Below are positions 40,776 through 51,584 of a stretch of DNA of 64,000 nt, piece by piece. This DNA is from Andreprevotia sp. IGB-42 (GTDB taxonomy: Bacteria > Pseudomonadota > Gammaproteobacteria > Burkholderiales > Chitinibacteraceae), in assembly GCF_009848685.1 (NCBI RefSeq), contig NZ_WXTX01000001.1, positions 124,001 to 188,000 on the forward strand, in the 5' to 3' direction. The notes beneath the pieces were generated by a model. It made no database searches. It saw only the letters and a list, made by a program, of their open reading frames with translations, and had not been told where the DNA came from. The position numbers were made by a program, and so were the translations under genes. Position 1 is the first letter of the stretch, and each line of letters starts with the position of its first letter.

Positions 40776-41248
40776 GCTACAAGCGTGGGTTGAACCACTC
40801 CGCATTGCTGCAAAAAAACAGCAACTTGCTAGCGTGAGCCCCCACCGGGGTTATCGGTACTGCTCTGGGCACGCCAGCGGATGATTCCCTTCAAGCAGCA
40901 CTATCAGGGGATCGGTAAAGCAGATGCCTGGTAATCATCCGCAGATACAGGCAGCAATGCCTGCAAGGCAATCGGCACCCTTTCGCTCCATGACAATATC
41001 ATCCCTTATTCAGCAAAAATGCAAGTCCAACACCATTCATTCTTGCCAGTGCAAGGGCAGGTCAATGTCTGGCGAATGAATCACCTGAAAACCTGCCCAG
41101 CGCACTGCTTTTGACACATCGGCAGCTTGCAGAAAGCGATCAATGCAAGAGAAACTAACCCGGGCTTTGTAGCAGCCGGTCAATGCGGCAAATACCGATC
41201 CCGCTTGCGCCAACAATCCAGCCTGCCTGATTACAATACCCACTGCCT
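40776..41248. other. Intergenic region between CRISPR leader and GNAT gene
   Basis: About 470 bases without a convincing gene. A ten-base inverted repeat (GCGGATGATT at 40877-40886 and its complement at 40933-40942) encloses 46 bases. Another (CAGGCA/TGCCTG, 40948-40963) follows at once, so this part could fold as RNA. A 68-codon minus frame (41037-41243) resembles no protein family known to me, and no cas2 or cas1 remnant was recognised. Confidence 0.5.
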
Positions 41249-41743
41249 ATGCCTGGTTCCATCCAGATTGCCTTCTATACGCCCGACCAGCTGGAAACCA
41301 CGGTCGATCTGCTGCACGACATGAGCGTGCATTACAACGGCAGCAATGCATCCGGCCGGGTTGCGATCAGCAACAATCTGCAGCAAGCCATACTCGGCCC
41401 GCAGTCGGGTGTGCAATTGCTGATCGCTGCCGAGGAAGGCAAGGCGCTGGCGCTCGCCACGCTGTCCCTGCTGTACCCGGCACCGAAGGAACGTGGCCAG
41501 TTGTTCATGAAGGAGCTGTACGTGCACTCGGCTCACCGCAGTACCGGCCTGGGGCAACTGCTGATGCAATGGGTAGCCCGGTATGCGGTAGCGCAAAACT
41601 GCCTGCGTTTTGACTGGACCGTGGATACGTCCAACCCGGGCGCAATCGCGTTTTATCACTCGCTGGGTGCCACGCAGGTGACAGACAAGCTTTATTTCCG
41701 CCTGGGAGGTGAAGATTTGCTGAATTTCAGCAGCTCATCCTGA
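41249..41743 (+). CDS. GNAT family N-acetyltransferase
   Basis: 164 residues. The acetyl-CoA motif A is ELYVHSAHRSTGLGQLLMQWVARYAV (R-x-x-G-x-G), and motif B is FDWTVDTSNPGAIAFYHSLGA, both well kept. The substrate is unknown: GNATs act on amines of antibiotics, polyamines or proteins. ATG 41249 follows a roughly 570-base gap after the CRISPR array. Two further small plus-strand genes follow. Confidence 0.88.
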   Translation: MPGSIQIAFYTPDQLETTVDLLHDMSVHYNGSNASGRVAISNNLQQAILGPQSGVQLLIAAEEGKALALATLSLLYPAPKERGQLFMKELYVHSAHRSTGLGQLLMQWVARYAVAQNCLRFDWTVDTSNPGAIAFYHSLGATQVTDKLYFRLGGEDLLNFSSSS

Positions 41744-41788
41744 TCAGCAGCAACACCCGCATCCACTAAAAACCCATGCAGAGACCCT

Positions 41789-42208
41789 ATGGAACCTGTC
41801 GCAAAACACCTTGCCTTTCATGCATCCATTGTCCTGCTGCTGGGCCTGCTGTTTGGCGCACCCTATGCCAAGGCGATCAAGCGTGGCGCAGAAGCGCATA
41901 TCGTGCGGTCGTGGCAGGTAGCGCACGTCAGCCTGCCGCTGGGGGCAACGTTGATGATTGCCACATCCGCCATCCTTTCCTCGCTGGCCGTTGGTACGGC
42001 CACCAAGTGGGCACTGGCGATTGCGCTGATCGTGTCCAGCTATTCGTTCTGCGTGGCGTTGCCATTGGGCGCGCTGCTCGGCCACCGGGGTTTGTCGTCC
42101 AGTGGGCCTATCGGCGCCAAAGTCGTTTATGCGGGCAATCTGCTGGGCGCTTGGGCATCGCTCGTTGCTGCGGTGATTCTGGTTTATGCCTGTTTCATCT
42201 CGCTCTGA
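41789..42208 (+). CDS. Small four-helix membrane protein
   Basis: 139 residues with four hydrophobic helices: about 8-26, 46-66, 70-92 and 110-137. It is not surely assigned. The order of a Phe-Gly after helix 1 (LLFGAPYAKAI) and WxxAH at the start of helix 2 (WQVAHVSLPLGATLMIA) recalls styrene-oxide isomerase and hydroxylaminobenzene mutase, which are also four-helix membrane proteins with a conserved His at this place. That link is from pattern only. Neighbours (GNAT, VOC protein) fit a small detoxification group but share no obvious pathway. Confidence 0.7.
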   Translation: MEPVAKHLAFHASIVLLLGLLFGAPYAKAIKRGAEAHIVRSWQVAHVSLPLGATLMIATSAILSSLAVGTATKWALAIALIVSSYSFCVALPLGALLGHRGLSSSGPIGAKVVYAGNLLGAWASLVAAVILVYACFISL

Positions 42209-42289
42209 ATATCAACCGCGATCACATCGGGATTACGCTGCAACCGGCCTCAGGCTTGCTGTAGCGTTCCCCCAAACTCTGGATACCCC

Positions 42290-42688
42290 ATGGAAATCCC
42301 GCAATCCGCTGCCTTGCCGGCCCTCAACCTGAAAACCGTTGAACTGAAAGCCTTCCTGCCTGCGCAGGACTATGCATTGTCGCAAGCCTTTTATCAGGAC
42401 TTGGGCTTCACCATGGCGTGGGATGGCGGCGACCTGGCCTATTTCCACCACGAGAATGTGAGCTTCTTGCTGCAGAACTTCTACGTGAAGGAGTTTGCCG
42501 AGAACCTGATGATGCATCTGCTGGTCGAGGATGTGGATGCATGGTGGAGCACGCTGCAAGCCAGCGGTTTGATCGACAAATACGCAGTCAGGACGGTGCC
42601 GCCACAGGATCAACCATGGGGCATGCGCGATTTCGTGATCATCGATCCATCCGGCGTGCTGTGGCGCATTGCGCAGAACACGGATTGA
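42290..42688 (+). CDS. VOC superfamily (glyoxalase/bleomycin resistance-like) protein
   Basis: 132 residues with two beta-alpha-beta-beta-beta halves: LKAFLPAQDYALSQAFYQDLGFTMAWDGGDLAYFHHENVSFLLQNF, and MHLLVEDVDAWWSTLQA ending in DFVIIDPSGVLWRIAQN. The family includes glyoxalases, dioxygenases and antibiotic-binding proteins; the metal ligands are not conserved enough here to choose. It converges with kdpE (41 bases between stops). Confidence 0.83.
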   Translation: MEIPQSAALPALNLKTVELKAFLPAQDYALSQAFYQDLGFTMAWDGGDLAYFHHENVSFLLQNFYVKEFAENLMMHLLVEDVDAWWSTLQASGLIDKYAVRTVPPQDQPWGMRDFVIIDPSGVLWRIAQNTD

Positions 42689-42729
42689 CGGGCAAACCAG
42701 TGAGCGATTGATCAGCGACCGGCCGCTCA

Positions 42730-43425
42730 TCAACCGGCCAGCAAGCGGTAACCCACACCGGTTTCGGTCACGATGAAGCGCGGCAGCGCCGGCTCATCTT
42801 CCAGCTTCTGGCGCAAATGGCCCATGTAGACGCGCAGGTACTGGCTGGATTCCGAATGTGATGGCCCCCATACCTCGCGCAGCAGCTCTCGGTGGGTCAG
42901 CACGCGGCCGGCATGGCGGATCAGGGTGGTGAGTAGCCGGTATTCGATGGGGGTCAGGTGCACGGGTTCGCCGGCCTTGAATACCATGCGCGCGGCCAGG
43001 TCGATCTTGACATCGCCGAAGGCAAACTCGCTTTGCGCAGCTGTGCCCTGCCCGCTATGCCGGCGCAGCAGCACCCGGATACGCGCCAGGCATTCGGCCA
43101 CGCCGAACGGCTTGGTCAGGTAGTCGTCGGCCCCCGCATCCAGCGCGGCTACTTTTTCACTTTCCTGTGCGCGGGCAGACAACACCAGGATGGGCAACGC
43201 ACACCACTCGCGCAGCCTGCGGATCACCTCGACGCCATCCATGTCCGGCAGGCCCAGGTCCAGGATGATCAGGTCCGGCTTGCGGGTGGCTACGTCCACC
43301 AGGCCCTGCTTGCCGGTTTCCGCTTCGTGTACATGGATGCCTTCGGCCTCCAGCGTGGTGGAAAGAAAACGCCGTATCGGCTTGTCGTCTTCGATCACCA
43401 CGATATTGATCGGTGCGTTATCCAT
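42730..43425 (-). CDS. kdpE: Two-component response regulator KdpE
   Basis: OmpR-family regulator of the potassium ATPase operon. 231 residues: receiver domain (about 6-120) with phospho-acceptor Asp56 in LIILDLGLPDMDG and Lys in YLTKPFG, then a winged-helix DNA-binding domain (about 130-230, VHLTPIEYRLLTTLIRHAGRVLTHRELLREVWG). It starts three bases after kdpD, so the two are made together. Confidence 0.95.
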   Translation of the reverse strand: MDNAPINIVVIEDDKPIRRFLSTTLEAEGIHVHEAETGKQGLVDVATRKPDLIILDLGLPDMDGVEVIRRLREWCALPILVLSARAQESEKVAALDAGADDYLTKPFGVAECLARIRVLLRRHSGQGTAAQSEFAFGDVKIDLAARMVFKAGEPVHLTPIEYRLLTTLIRHAGRVLTHRELLREVWGPSHSESSQYLRVYMGHLRQKLEDEPALPRFIVTETGVGYRLLAG

Positions 43426-43428
43426 ACA

Positions 43429-46134
43429 TCAGGCTTCCGGCAAGGCGGGCGGGTTGCCCGCCGGCAGGGTAAAAGTGAATGCGGCGCCATGCTTGCCGCT
43501 GTCTGGCGCCAGATTGTGCGCCTGGATCGTACCGCCGTGTGCCTCGATGATGGTGCGGCAAATCGCCAGCCCCAAGCCCACGCCGGGGGTGGCCGATTCG
43601 CTCTCACCGCGTGCAAACTTGGCAAACAGTTGCTCGGCGCGGCCCGCCGGCAAGCCGGGGCCATCGTCGCTGACGGTTACTTCAATCATGCCGCCGCTGT
43701 GGCGGGCCGCAATCGTCACCACGCTGCCGGGCGGCGTGTACTTGGCGGCATTTTCCAGCAGATTGACGAACACGCGCTCGATCAGTACCGCATCGAATGC
43801 CAACATCGGCAGGTCTGCCGGCAACGCCACCTTCAGCACATGCCGCAACAACACGGATTCAACCGCACGCGCAGCACTGCCGATCACCTCATCCAGCAAC
43901 TGCCACGCCTTGTTGAGCTTCACGCCCGATTGCAGGCGTGCCATATCCAGCAGGTTGATCACCAGCCGGTTCATCCGCTCCGCTTCCTGGCGGATTGCTG
44001 TAGTCAGCTCCTGTTGTTGCTCGCCATGCACATGGCCGGCCTCCAGCAAGCTGGCCAGCCCCAGCAGGCTGGTCAATGGCGTGCGCAGATCATGCGATAC
44101 CGCCGACAGCACGCCGTTGCGCAAGCGCTCGGCTTCCATGGCCACGATGGCATCCTGCGCCACCTCCACGTAATGCACCCGCTCCAGCGACAGCGCAATC
44201 TGGCTGGCGCAGGTTTCCAGCAGGCGTTGCTGTTCGGGCTGGAAAATCTGCTGCGCTGCGCCTGCTGCCGCCATACGGGGAATCAGCGCCAGCACCCCGC
44301 GTACACGCATCGGCGCGCGCAGCGGCAGGTAATGCGCGACACTGGCCGGCAAGGTGTGCGTGCCAAGGCCAGCAGGCTGCTGATGATCGAACGCCCATTG
44401 CGCCAAGCCAGCATCGAAGGCACCACCCTCGCCCGCTGCCTGCAGTTTATCCATGCTGTCGGGCACGAATAATTGCACGTCCGACTGGAACAAGGCAGCC
44501 AGCTGGCGCGCTCCGATTTCCACCACCTGCGGCGCGGTCAGCGCGCCAGCCAGCTCACGCCCCAGCTCGTAAAGCGCGCGCGTGCGGCGTTCACGATAAG
44601 TCGCCACCGTGGCTTCGAAGCGCAAGCGCGCGGCCAGTTGGCCGATGATCAAGGCCACGGCCAGCATCACCACAAAGGTCAGCAGGTATTGTGTATCGCT
44701 TACCCGCAGCGACATGCGCGGTGGTACGAAGAAAAAATCGAACGCGCCCACACTGGTCACCGCGGCCAGCGCCCCGGCACGCCGGCCGAAGCGGACGGCA
44801 ACCAGTACCACCGCCAGCAGATACAGCATCGCCACATTGGCCAGATCGAACATATCCACCAGGCCGGCGGCGATCAGGCTGGTGATGCCGCAGGCAGCCA
44901 GCGCAGCAACGATGCCATAACGCTTGCGGCGCGGGGTGCCGGTATCGAACAACATGCTGCGTGCCGGGCCGGTGGCGGCGGGCTTGCCATCGTCCAGCTC
45001 GTGCGCCACCACGTAGACATCCACATCCCGTGCGGCATGCGCCAGGCGCTCCGACAGCGGTTGGCGCCATAGCCGGTGCAGCATGCCGCGCTGCGATTTG
45101 CCCACCACCAGCTTGGATGCATTGCGGCTTTGCGCATACGCCAGCAAGGTAGCCGGCAGATCCACACCGGCCAGCACACTGGTTTCGGCACCCAGTTCCT
45201 GCGCCAGCTTGAGTGCCTTCAAGGTACGTGCACGCTCTGCCTCGCCCTGGCGCTGCAGGGCGGGCGTTTCCACGTAAATGGCCAGCCAGTCCGCGTGCAG
45301 GCTGGCGGCCAGGCGCGCACCGCTGCGCACCAGTTTTTCGGCACAGTTACCCGGCCCCACACACACCAGCAGCCGTTCGCGCGCCTGCCACACCGGGCGG
45401 ATGGACTGATCTGCCCGGTAGGCACGCATTTGTGCATCCACACGGTCTGCGGTACGGCGCAGTGCCAGCTCGCGCAGCGCCAGCAGGTTGCCCTTGCGGA
45501 AAAAGTGCTGCGTAGCGCGCTCTGCCTGCTGCGGCAGGTATACCTTGCCGGCCTGCAGCCGCGCCAATAGCTCATCCGGCGGTAAATCCACCAGCGTGAC
45601 TTCGTCTGCGGCATCGAATACCCTGTCGGGCACGGTTTCGCGCACCACGATGCCGGTGATCTGCCCGACGATATCGTTGAGGCTTTCCAGGTGTTGCACA
45701 TTGAGCGTGGTGTAGACATCGATGCCCGCAGACAGGAGCTCTTCCACATCCTGCCAGCGCTTGGGGTGCCGACTGCCGGGCACGTTGGAATGCGCAAACT
45801 CGTCGATCAGCATCAACGCCGGCTTGATCAGCAGCGCGGAATCCAGATCGAACTCCGGCAAGCGCTTGCCCCTGTATTCGATGTGCCGTGGCGGCAATTG
45901 CTGCAGGCCGGCCAGCATGGCCGCCGTTTCTGCCCGGCCATGCGTTTCCACCACACCTGCCACTACCACCGCGCCCTCGCGCACTTTGGCCTGCGCGGCG
46001 GCCAACATCGCCCAGGTCTTGCCCACCCCGGCACAGCCGCCGAAGAAAATCTTCAGGCGGCCACGCGTAGCCTGCGCTTCGTCGCGCTGGATTTCTTCCA
46101 GCAGCTGATCCGGATCAGGCCGGTACTCACTCAT
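43429..46134 (-). CDS. kdpD: Sensor histidine kinase KdpD
   Basis: Inner-membrane sensor of potassium limitation or osmotic stress. 901 residues from ATG 46134 (MSEYRPDPDQLLEEI) with an AAGG ribosome site. Domains: cytoplasmic KdpD domain (about 20-230) with Walker A GGCAGVGKT at 32-40; Usp-like domain (about 245-370, SRNASKLVVGKSQRGMLHRL); four-helix DUF4118 membrane part (about 400-500); GAF-like region; HisKA with AVSHDLRTPLTSLLGLASLL; and HATPase with NLLENAAKYT and VSDDGPGLP. Size matches E. coli KdpD (894). It is separated from kdpC by 388 bases, so it may have its own promoter. Confidence 0.96.
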   Translation of the reverse strand: MSEYRPDPDQLLEEIQRDEAQATRGRLKIFFGGCAGVGKTWAMLAAAQAKVREGAVVVAGVVETHGRAETAAMLAGLQQLPPRHIEYRGKRLPEFDLDSALLIKPALMLIDEFAHSNVPGSRHPKRWQDVEELLSAGIDVYTTLNVQHLESLNDIVGQITGIVVRETVPDRVFDAADEVTLVDLPPDELLARLQAGKVYLPQQAERATQHFFRKGNLLALRELALRRTADRVDAQMRAYRADQSIRPVWQARERLLVCVGPGNCAEKLVRSGARLAASLHADWLAIYVETPALQRQGEAERARTLKALKLAQELGAETSVLAGVDLPATLLAYAQSRNASKLVVGKSQRGMLHRLWRQPLSERLAHAARDVDVYVVAHELDDGKPAATGPARSMLFDTGTPRRKRYGIVAALAACGITSLIAAGLVDMFDLANVAMLYLLAVVLVAVRFGRRAGALAAVTSVGAFDFFFVPPRMSLRVSDTQYLLTFVVMLAVALIIGQLAARLRFEATVATYRERRTRALYELGRELAGALTAPQVVEIGARQLAALFQSDVQLFVPDSMDKLQAAGEGGAFDAGLAQWAFDHQQPAGLGTHTLPASVAHYLPLRAPMRVRGVLALIPRMAAAGAAQQIFQPEQQRLLETCASQIALSLERVHYVEVAQDAIVAMEAERLRNGVLSAVSHDLRTPLTSLLGLASLLEAGHVHGEQQQELTTAIRQEAERMNRLVINLLDMARLQSGVKLNKAWQLLDEVIGSAARAVESVLLRHVLKVALPADLPMLAFDAVLIERVFVNLLENAAKYTPPGSVVTIAARHSGGMIEVTVSDDGPGLPAGRAEQLFAKFARGESESATPGVGLGLAICRTIIEAHGGTIQAHNLAPDSGKHGAAFTFTLPAGNPPALPEA

Positions 46135-46522
46135 AAGCTGCCTTGCACGCTGCAAGAACGCCCTTTATAAAAGAACGGTTTCAAACCATATGCTCGCTCA
46201 AACATGGACACGGAAACGATAGCATCGTTGATGGGTAACGACATGTTCATGGCAATGCTTGCCTTTTGTGTGTGGATATTCGTCCGTGGGCGTCGCGAGC
46301 AACGTCTCATACCCCGCTGCTATGGCTACGGTGGCTTGCTCGGGCATGCAAGAAAACGCATCCTCGCAAACGGCAAGACAGCGCCAGGCGGTTATTGCAG
46401 CCATGAATGCCGGCTGAACCGCTACCAGCGTATTGCCCTAGCGCTTGCATTAAGGGTTGCCATGGTTGCAGCTTTATATCCGTTCGCCGTCATCTGGAAC
46501 GCCATGCCCTGATCGTCGCCGT
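46135..46522. other. Gap between kdpC and kdpD
   Basis: 388 bases inside an otherwise tight locus. A 102-codon plus-strand frame (46204-46512) fits the gap and has hydrophobic ends (MFMAMLAFCVWIFV and IALALALRVAMVAALYPFAVIW). It lacks a ribosome site and any recognisable relative, so it is not called as a gene. The gap may hold a promoter for kdpDE. Confidence 0.5.
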
Positions 46523-47101
46523 TCAATGCGTGGAAGCGACATCCAGCGCCATATTCAGCGCCAGCACATTCACCCGCGGCTCTCCCAATGCACCCCATTG
46601 GCGTCCGGTCGTATGCGCATCGATCAGCGCCTGCACTTCAACCGCGGCCAGCTTGCGCACGGCGGCAACGCGGCCAAGCTGGTATTGTGCGGCTGCCGGG
46701 CTGATGTCCGGATCCAGCCCGCTGGCGGATGCGGTAACCAGATCTACAGGTACCGGCAGGGTATTGGCAGGGTCGGCCGCCTTCAGCAGCGCAACGCGTG
46801 CCTTGACTGCATCGGCCAGCGCCGGATTGGTGGGCCCCAGGTTGGAGCCACCGGATGCGCCAGCGTTATACGGCATCGGGCCGGTGGCAGATGGGCGGCC
46901 CCAGAAGTAAGCGTTGCCGGTGAAGTTCTGGCCAATCAGGCTTGAGCCCACCACCTTGCCATCGCGCACCAGCAAGCTGCCATTGGCTTGCTGGGGGAAT
47001 GCCGCTTGCGCAACGCCGGTAACGATGGCCGGATAGATCACGCCGGTCAGCACGGTCAGCAGGCCGAACAAGACCAAAGCCGGGCGAATTTGTTGTTTCA
47101 T
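46523..47101 (-). CDS. kdpC: Potassium-transporting ATPase subunit KdpC
   Basis: Periplasm-facing single-helix subunit that assists potassium binding in KdpFABC. 192 residues from ATG 47101 ([32 protein letters not shown], one N-terminal helix). [32 protein letters not shown] and the final [18 protein letters not shown] are family hallmarks. It follows kdpB by 74 bases. Confidence 0.95.
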   Translation of the reverse strand: MKQQIRPALVLFGLLTVLTGVIYPAIVTGVAQAAFPQQANGSLLVRDGKVVGSSLIGQNFTGNAYFWGRPSATGPMPYNAGASGGSNLGPTNPALADAVKARVALLKAADPANTLPVPVDLVTASASGLDPDISPAAAQYQLGRVAAVRKLAAVEVQALIDAHTTGRQWGALGEPRVNVLALNMALDVASTH

Positions 47102-47175
47102 GATGCAATTCCTTTTCATAAAAGCGGTTGAAGCGATGCTTGGCTTGCCCGATACACCGGGCCAGCCAATCGGCA

Positions 47176-49242
<2,067 letters not shown>

Positions 49243-49314
49243 TCCAGTATCCTTTTGGGCTTCAATGTCCTTCGATGCAGGTGCCCGCCACCGGGCCGGC
49301 ACCTGCCGTGGTGA

Positions 49315-51105
49315 TCAGCGTGCTGCTGCGCTCATCTGCAGGTGCTCGACAATCGGCCCCAGCGCCAGCGCGGGGATATAGTTGAGCGCCCCCACCAGCA
49401 ACACCGAACCGATCAGCAACAGCACGAACAGCGGACCATGCGTGGGCAAGGTGCCGGCATTGGCATTCAGCCGTTTCTTGGCCGCCAGCGAGCCGGCAAT
49501 CGCCAGGATCGGCACGATGATCCAGAAGCGCCCGAACCACATCGCAATACCCAGCAGCAGGTTGTAGAACGGCGTGTTGGCAGATAGCCCGGCAAACGCG
49601 GAGCCATTGTTGTTGGCCGCGCTGGACAATGCGTACAGCACCTCGGAGAAACCATGCGCGCCCGGGTTGAAAATACCGGCCTTGCCGCCAGTTGCAAGCA
49701 CCGCAATGGCGGTACCGGCCAGCACCAGGATGGGCGTGACCAGAATGGCGATGGCGGTCATTTTCATTTCGAACGATTCGATCTTCTTGCCCAGGTATTC
49801 CGGCGTGCGGCCCACCATCAGGCCGGCAATGAACACCGCCAGGATGGCAAACACCAGCATGCCGTAGAGCCCGGAGCCCACGCCGCCGAACACCACCTCG
49901 CCCAGTTGCATCAGCAAGGTGGGTACCATGCCACCCAGCGGCGTCAGCGAATCGTGCATGGCGTTGACCGCGCCGCACGAAGCCGCCGTGGTGATGGTGG
50001 CAAACAGGCTGGATGCCACGATGCCGAAGCGCGTTTCCTTGCCTTCCATATTGCTGGCAACGGCGGCACCGGCCTCCTTCAGCACCGGGTTGCCGGCAAT
50101 CTCGGCACTGACAAGGGCACCATAGGCCAGCACGAAAATCAGCGTCATGGCCGCCAGTACCGCCCAGCCCTGCCGGCGGTCGCCCACGATACGTCCGAAC
50201 ACGAAGCACAGCGCCGTGGGGATCAGGAAAATGGCCAGCATCTGCAGGAAATTGGATAGCGGCGTGGGGTTCTCGTACGGATGCGCCGAGTTGGCATTGA
50301 AGAAGCCCCCACCGTTGGTTCCCAGCATCTTGATCGCTTCTTGCGATGCCACCGGCCCCATGGCCAGCGTTTGCGTGGTGGTGGTGACAGCCTCAACGAC
50401 TGCATTCCCCCTGGCATCCTTGAGCGCACTGCCGTCAGCACCCAGCTTGGCTTGCTGGAAGGTGGTCGCCTCCAGCGTGGCCACTTCCTGGTACGGCTTG
50501 AAGTTCTGGATCACCCCCTGCCCCGCCAGTACGACCGCCAGCACGATGGAAAGCGGCACCAGTACATACAGCGTGGCGCGGGTCAGGTCGGTCCACACAT
50601 TGCCGATGGTGCTGCTGCTCTTGCGTGCAAAGCCACGGATCAAAGCAATGGCAACGGCAATGCCAGTGGCGGCAGACAGGAAGTTCTGCACGGTGAGGGC
50701 GAGCATCTGCGTGAGATAGCTCATGGTGGTTTCACCGGCATAACCCTGCCAGTTGGTATTGCTGACAAACGAAATGGCGGTGTTGAACGCCGAATCAGCC
50801 GATACCGCACCCAGCGCCTGCGGGTTGAATGGCAGCACGCCCTGCAGGCGTTGCAGCGCATACACGGCCACCACGCCGATCAGGTTGAACAGCAGGATGC
50901 CGACTGCGTAGGGCTTCCAGCCGGTTTCTTCATCGGCCTTTACCCCGGCCAGCTTGTAGAAAAGGCGCTCCAGCGGCGACAGCCAGCGTGCATACGCGGG
51001 CGTTTCGCCATTGAAGATTTTTTGCATGTATGCGCCCAGCGGCCATGCCAGCACCAGCAGCACGGCCAGATAGAGCGCGAGTTGAAAATAAGCCTGGGTT
51101 TGCAT
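49315..51105 (-). CDS. kdpA: Potassium-transporting ATPase subunit KdpA
   Basis: Channel-like subunit that selects and conducts potassium. 596 residues from ATG 51105 ([24 protein letters not shown]), about ten helices. The selectivity-filter-like loops [48 protein letters not shown] and [12 protein letters not shown] are present. Its ATG overlaps the kdpF stop by one base (TGATG). Confidence 0.97.
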   Translation of the reverse strand: MQTQAYFQLALYLAVLLVLAWPLGAYMQKIFNGETPAYARWLSPLERLFYKLAGVKADEETGWKPYAVGILLFNLIGVVAVYALQRLQGVLPFNPQALGAVSADSAFNTAISFVSNTNWQGYAGETTMSYLTQMLALTVQNFLSAATGIAVAIALIRGFARKSSSTIGNVWTDLTRATLYVLVPLSIVLAVVLAGQGVIQNFKPYQEVATLEATTFQQAKLGADGSALKDARGNAVVEAVTTTTQTLAMGPVASQEAIKMLGTNGGGFFNANSAHPYENPTPLSNFLQMLAIFLIPTALCFVFGRIVGDRRQGWAVLAAMTLIFVLAYGALVSAEIAGNPVLKEAGAAVASNMEGKETRFGIVASSLFATITTAASCGAVNAMHDSLTPLGGMVPTLLMQLGEVVFGGVGSGLYGMLVFAILAVFIAGLMVGRTPEYLGKKIESFEMKMTAIAILVTPILVLAGTAIAVLATGGKAGIFNPGAHGFSEVLYALSSAANNNGSAFAGLSANTPFYNLLLGIAMWFGRFWIIVPILAIAGSLAAKKRLNANAGTLPTHGPLFVLLLIGSVLLVGALNYIPALALGPIVEHLQMSAAAR

Positions 51106-51194
51106 CAGAAGCGCTCCGGCTTGATCAGTGCATGAAGCAGGTAGCCGAGCAGGAACACCGCAGCGGCACCGGCAAGCAGGGTAATCAGGCTCAT
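51105..51194 (-). CDS. kdpF: Potassium-transporting ATPase subunit KdpF
   Basis: 29 residues: [20 protein letters not shown] followed by HALIKPERF. It is one transmembrane helix with the C-terminal LIKPERF that marks KdpF, the small stabilising subunit of the complex. ATG overlaps the preceding small gene as ATGA, and its stop overlaps kdpA as TGATG. Confidence 0.95.
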   Translation of the reverse strand: MSLITLLAGAAAVFLLGYLLHALIKPERF

Positions 51195-51283
51195 TGCGCA
51201 CCCCCGGCTTGCTCACACAGACGGATGAACAGGAAAGTGAATGCGGCAAAGCCGGCAATCGCGGCGAGATAGATCAGGTCCAT
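51191..51283 (-). CDS. Small single-helix membrane protein upstream of kdpF
   Basis: 30 residues: [20 protein letters not shown] then [10 protein letters not shown]. One membrane helix with a positively charged end. ATG 51283 has a good AGGGAG ribosome site, and its TGA overlaps the kdpF ATG by four bases, so it is the first gene of the kdp operon. Similar tiny frames stand before kdpF in other proteobacteria; I know no assigned function. It could be an extra subunit or translational starter for kdpF. Confidence 0.75.
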   Translation of the reverse strand: MDLIYLAAIAGFAAFTFLFIRLCEQAGGAQ

Positions 51284-51343
51284 GGCAAGTTGCTCCCTTG
51301 TGTTGGATGGCGTTTTGGCCTGATCAAACTGTAAGTAAATGGG

Positions 51344-51395
51344 TGTAAAGACAGCGCTAAAAGGCAGCATGACGGTATAAAAATGCTGTAAAGAC
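51344..51395. promoter_or_regulatory. Direct repeats upstream of kdp, candidate KdpE region
   Basis: TGTAAAGAC occurs at 51344-51352 and 51387-51395, 43 bases apart (about four helical turns). On the minus strand this reads GTCTTTACA with a nearby TTTTTATACC, similar to the T-rich box bound by KdpE in E. coli. Confidence 0.4.
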
Positions 51396-51433
51396 CGGAT
51401 TAACCTGTTCCGCATGCTTGGCCAACGCCAGAA

Positions 51434-51459
51434 TTAGACATAAAGTACAAAATGTCTAA
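51434..51459. promoter_or_regulatory. Palindrome A in leuA upstream region
   Basis: Perfect eight-base arms TTAGACAT and ATGTCTAA around ten bases. A likely protein-binding site; the regulator is unknown. Confidence 0.5.
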
Positions 51460-51482
51460 TAAAAATCGGGTGGCAAGCATAT

Positions 51483-51502
51483 ATTCCGATACAAATCGGA
51501 AT
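51483..51502. promoter_or_regulatory. Palindrome B in leuA upstream region
   Basis: Perfect eight-base arms ATTCCGAT and ATCGGAAT around ACAA, about 80 bases before the leuA ATG. Its arms differ from palindrome A, so two different regulators may bind. Confidence 0.55.
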
Positions 51503-51584
51503 ACATTTGACGTTACGGCCACGAATATGCAAAATTGGTCACATCAATGCCATCAGTCACCCTACTTTTTGTCAAAGGTCCGCC

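Larger units (their letters stand above)
51284..51584. other. Divergent control region between kdp and leuA
   Basis: About 300 bases, AT-richer than the genes. It holds direct repeats near the kdp side and two palindromes near the leuA side (separate entries). A frame from 51452 has no run of Leu codons, so a classical leucine attenuator is not seen. Confidence 0.6.

Noticed and set aside
41037-41243. 68-codon minus frame right of the CRISPR leader, considered as a cas2 remnant
   Set aside because: No Cas2 strand pattern or catalytic Asp region could be seen.
46204-46512. 102-codon plus-strand frame in the kdpC-kdpD gap as a gene
   Set aside because: No ribosome site, no recognisable family; kept only as a note on the gap.
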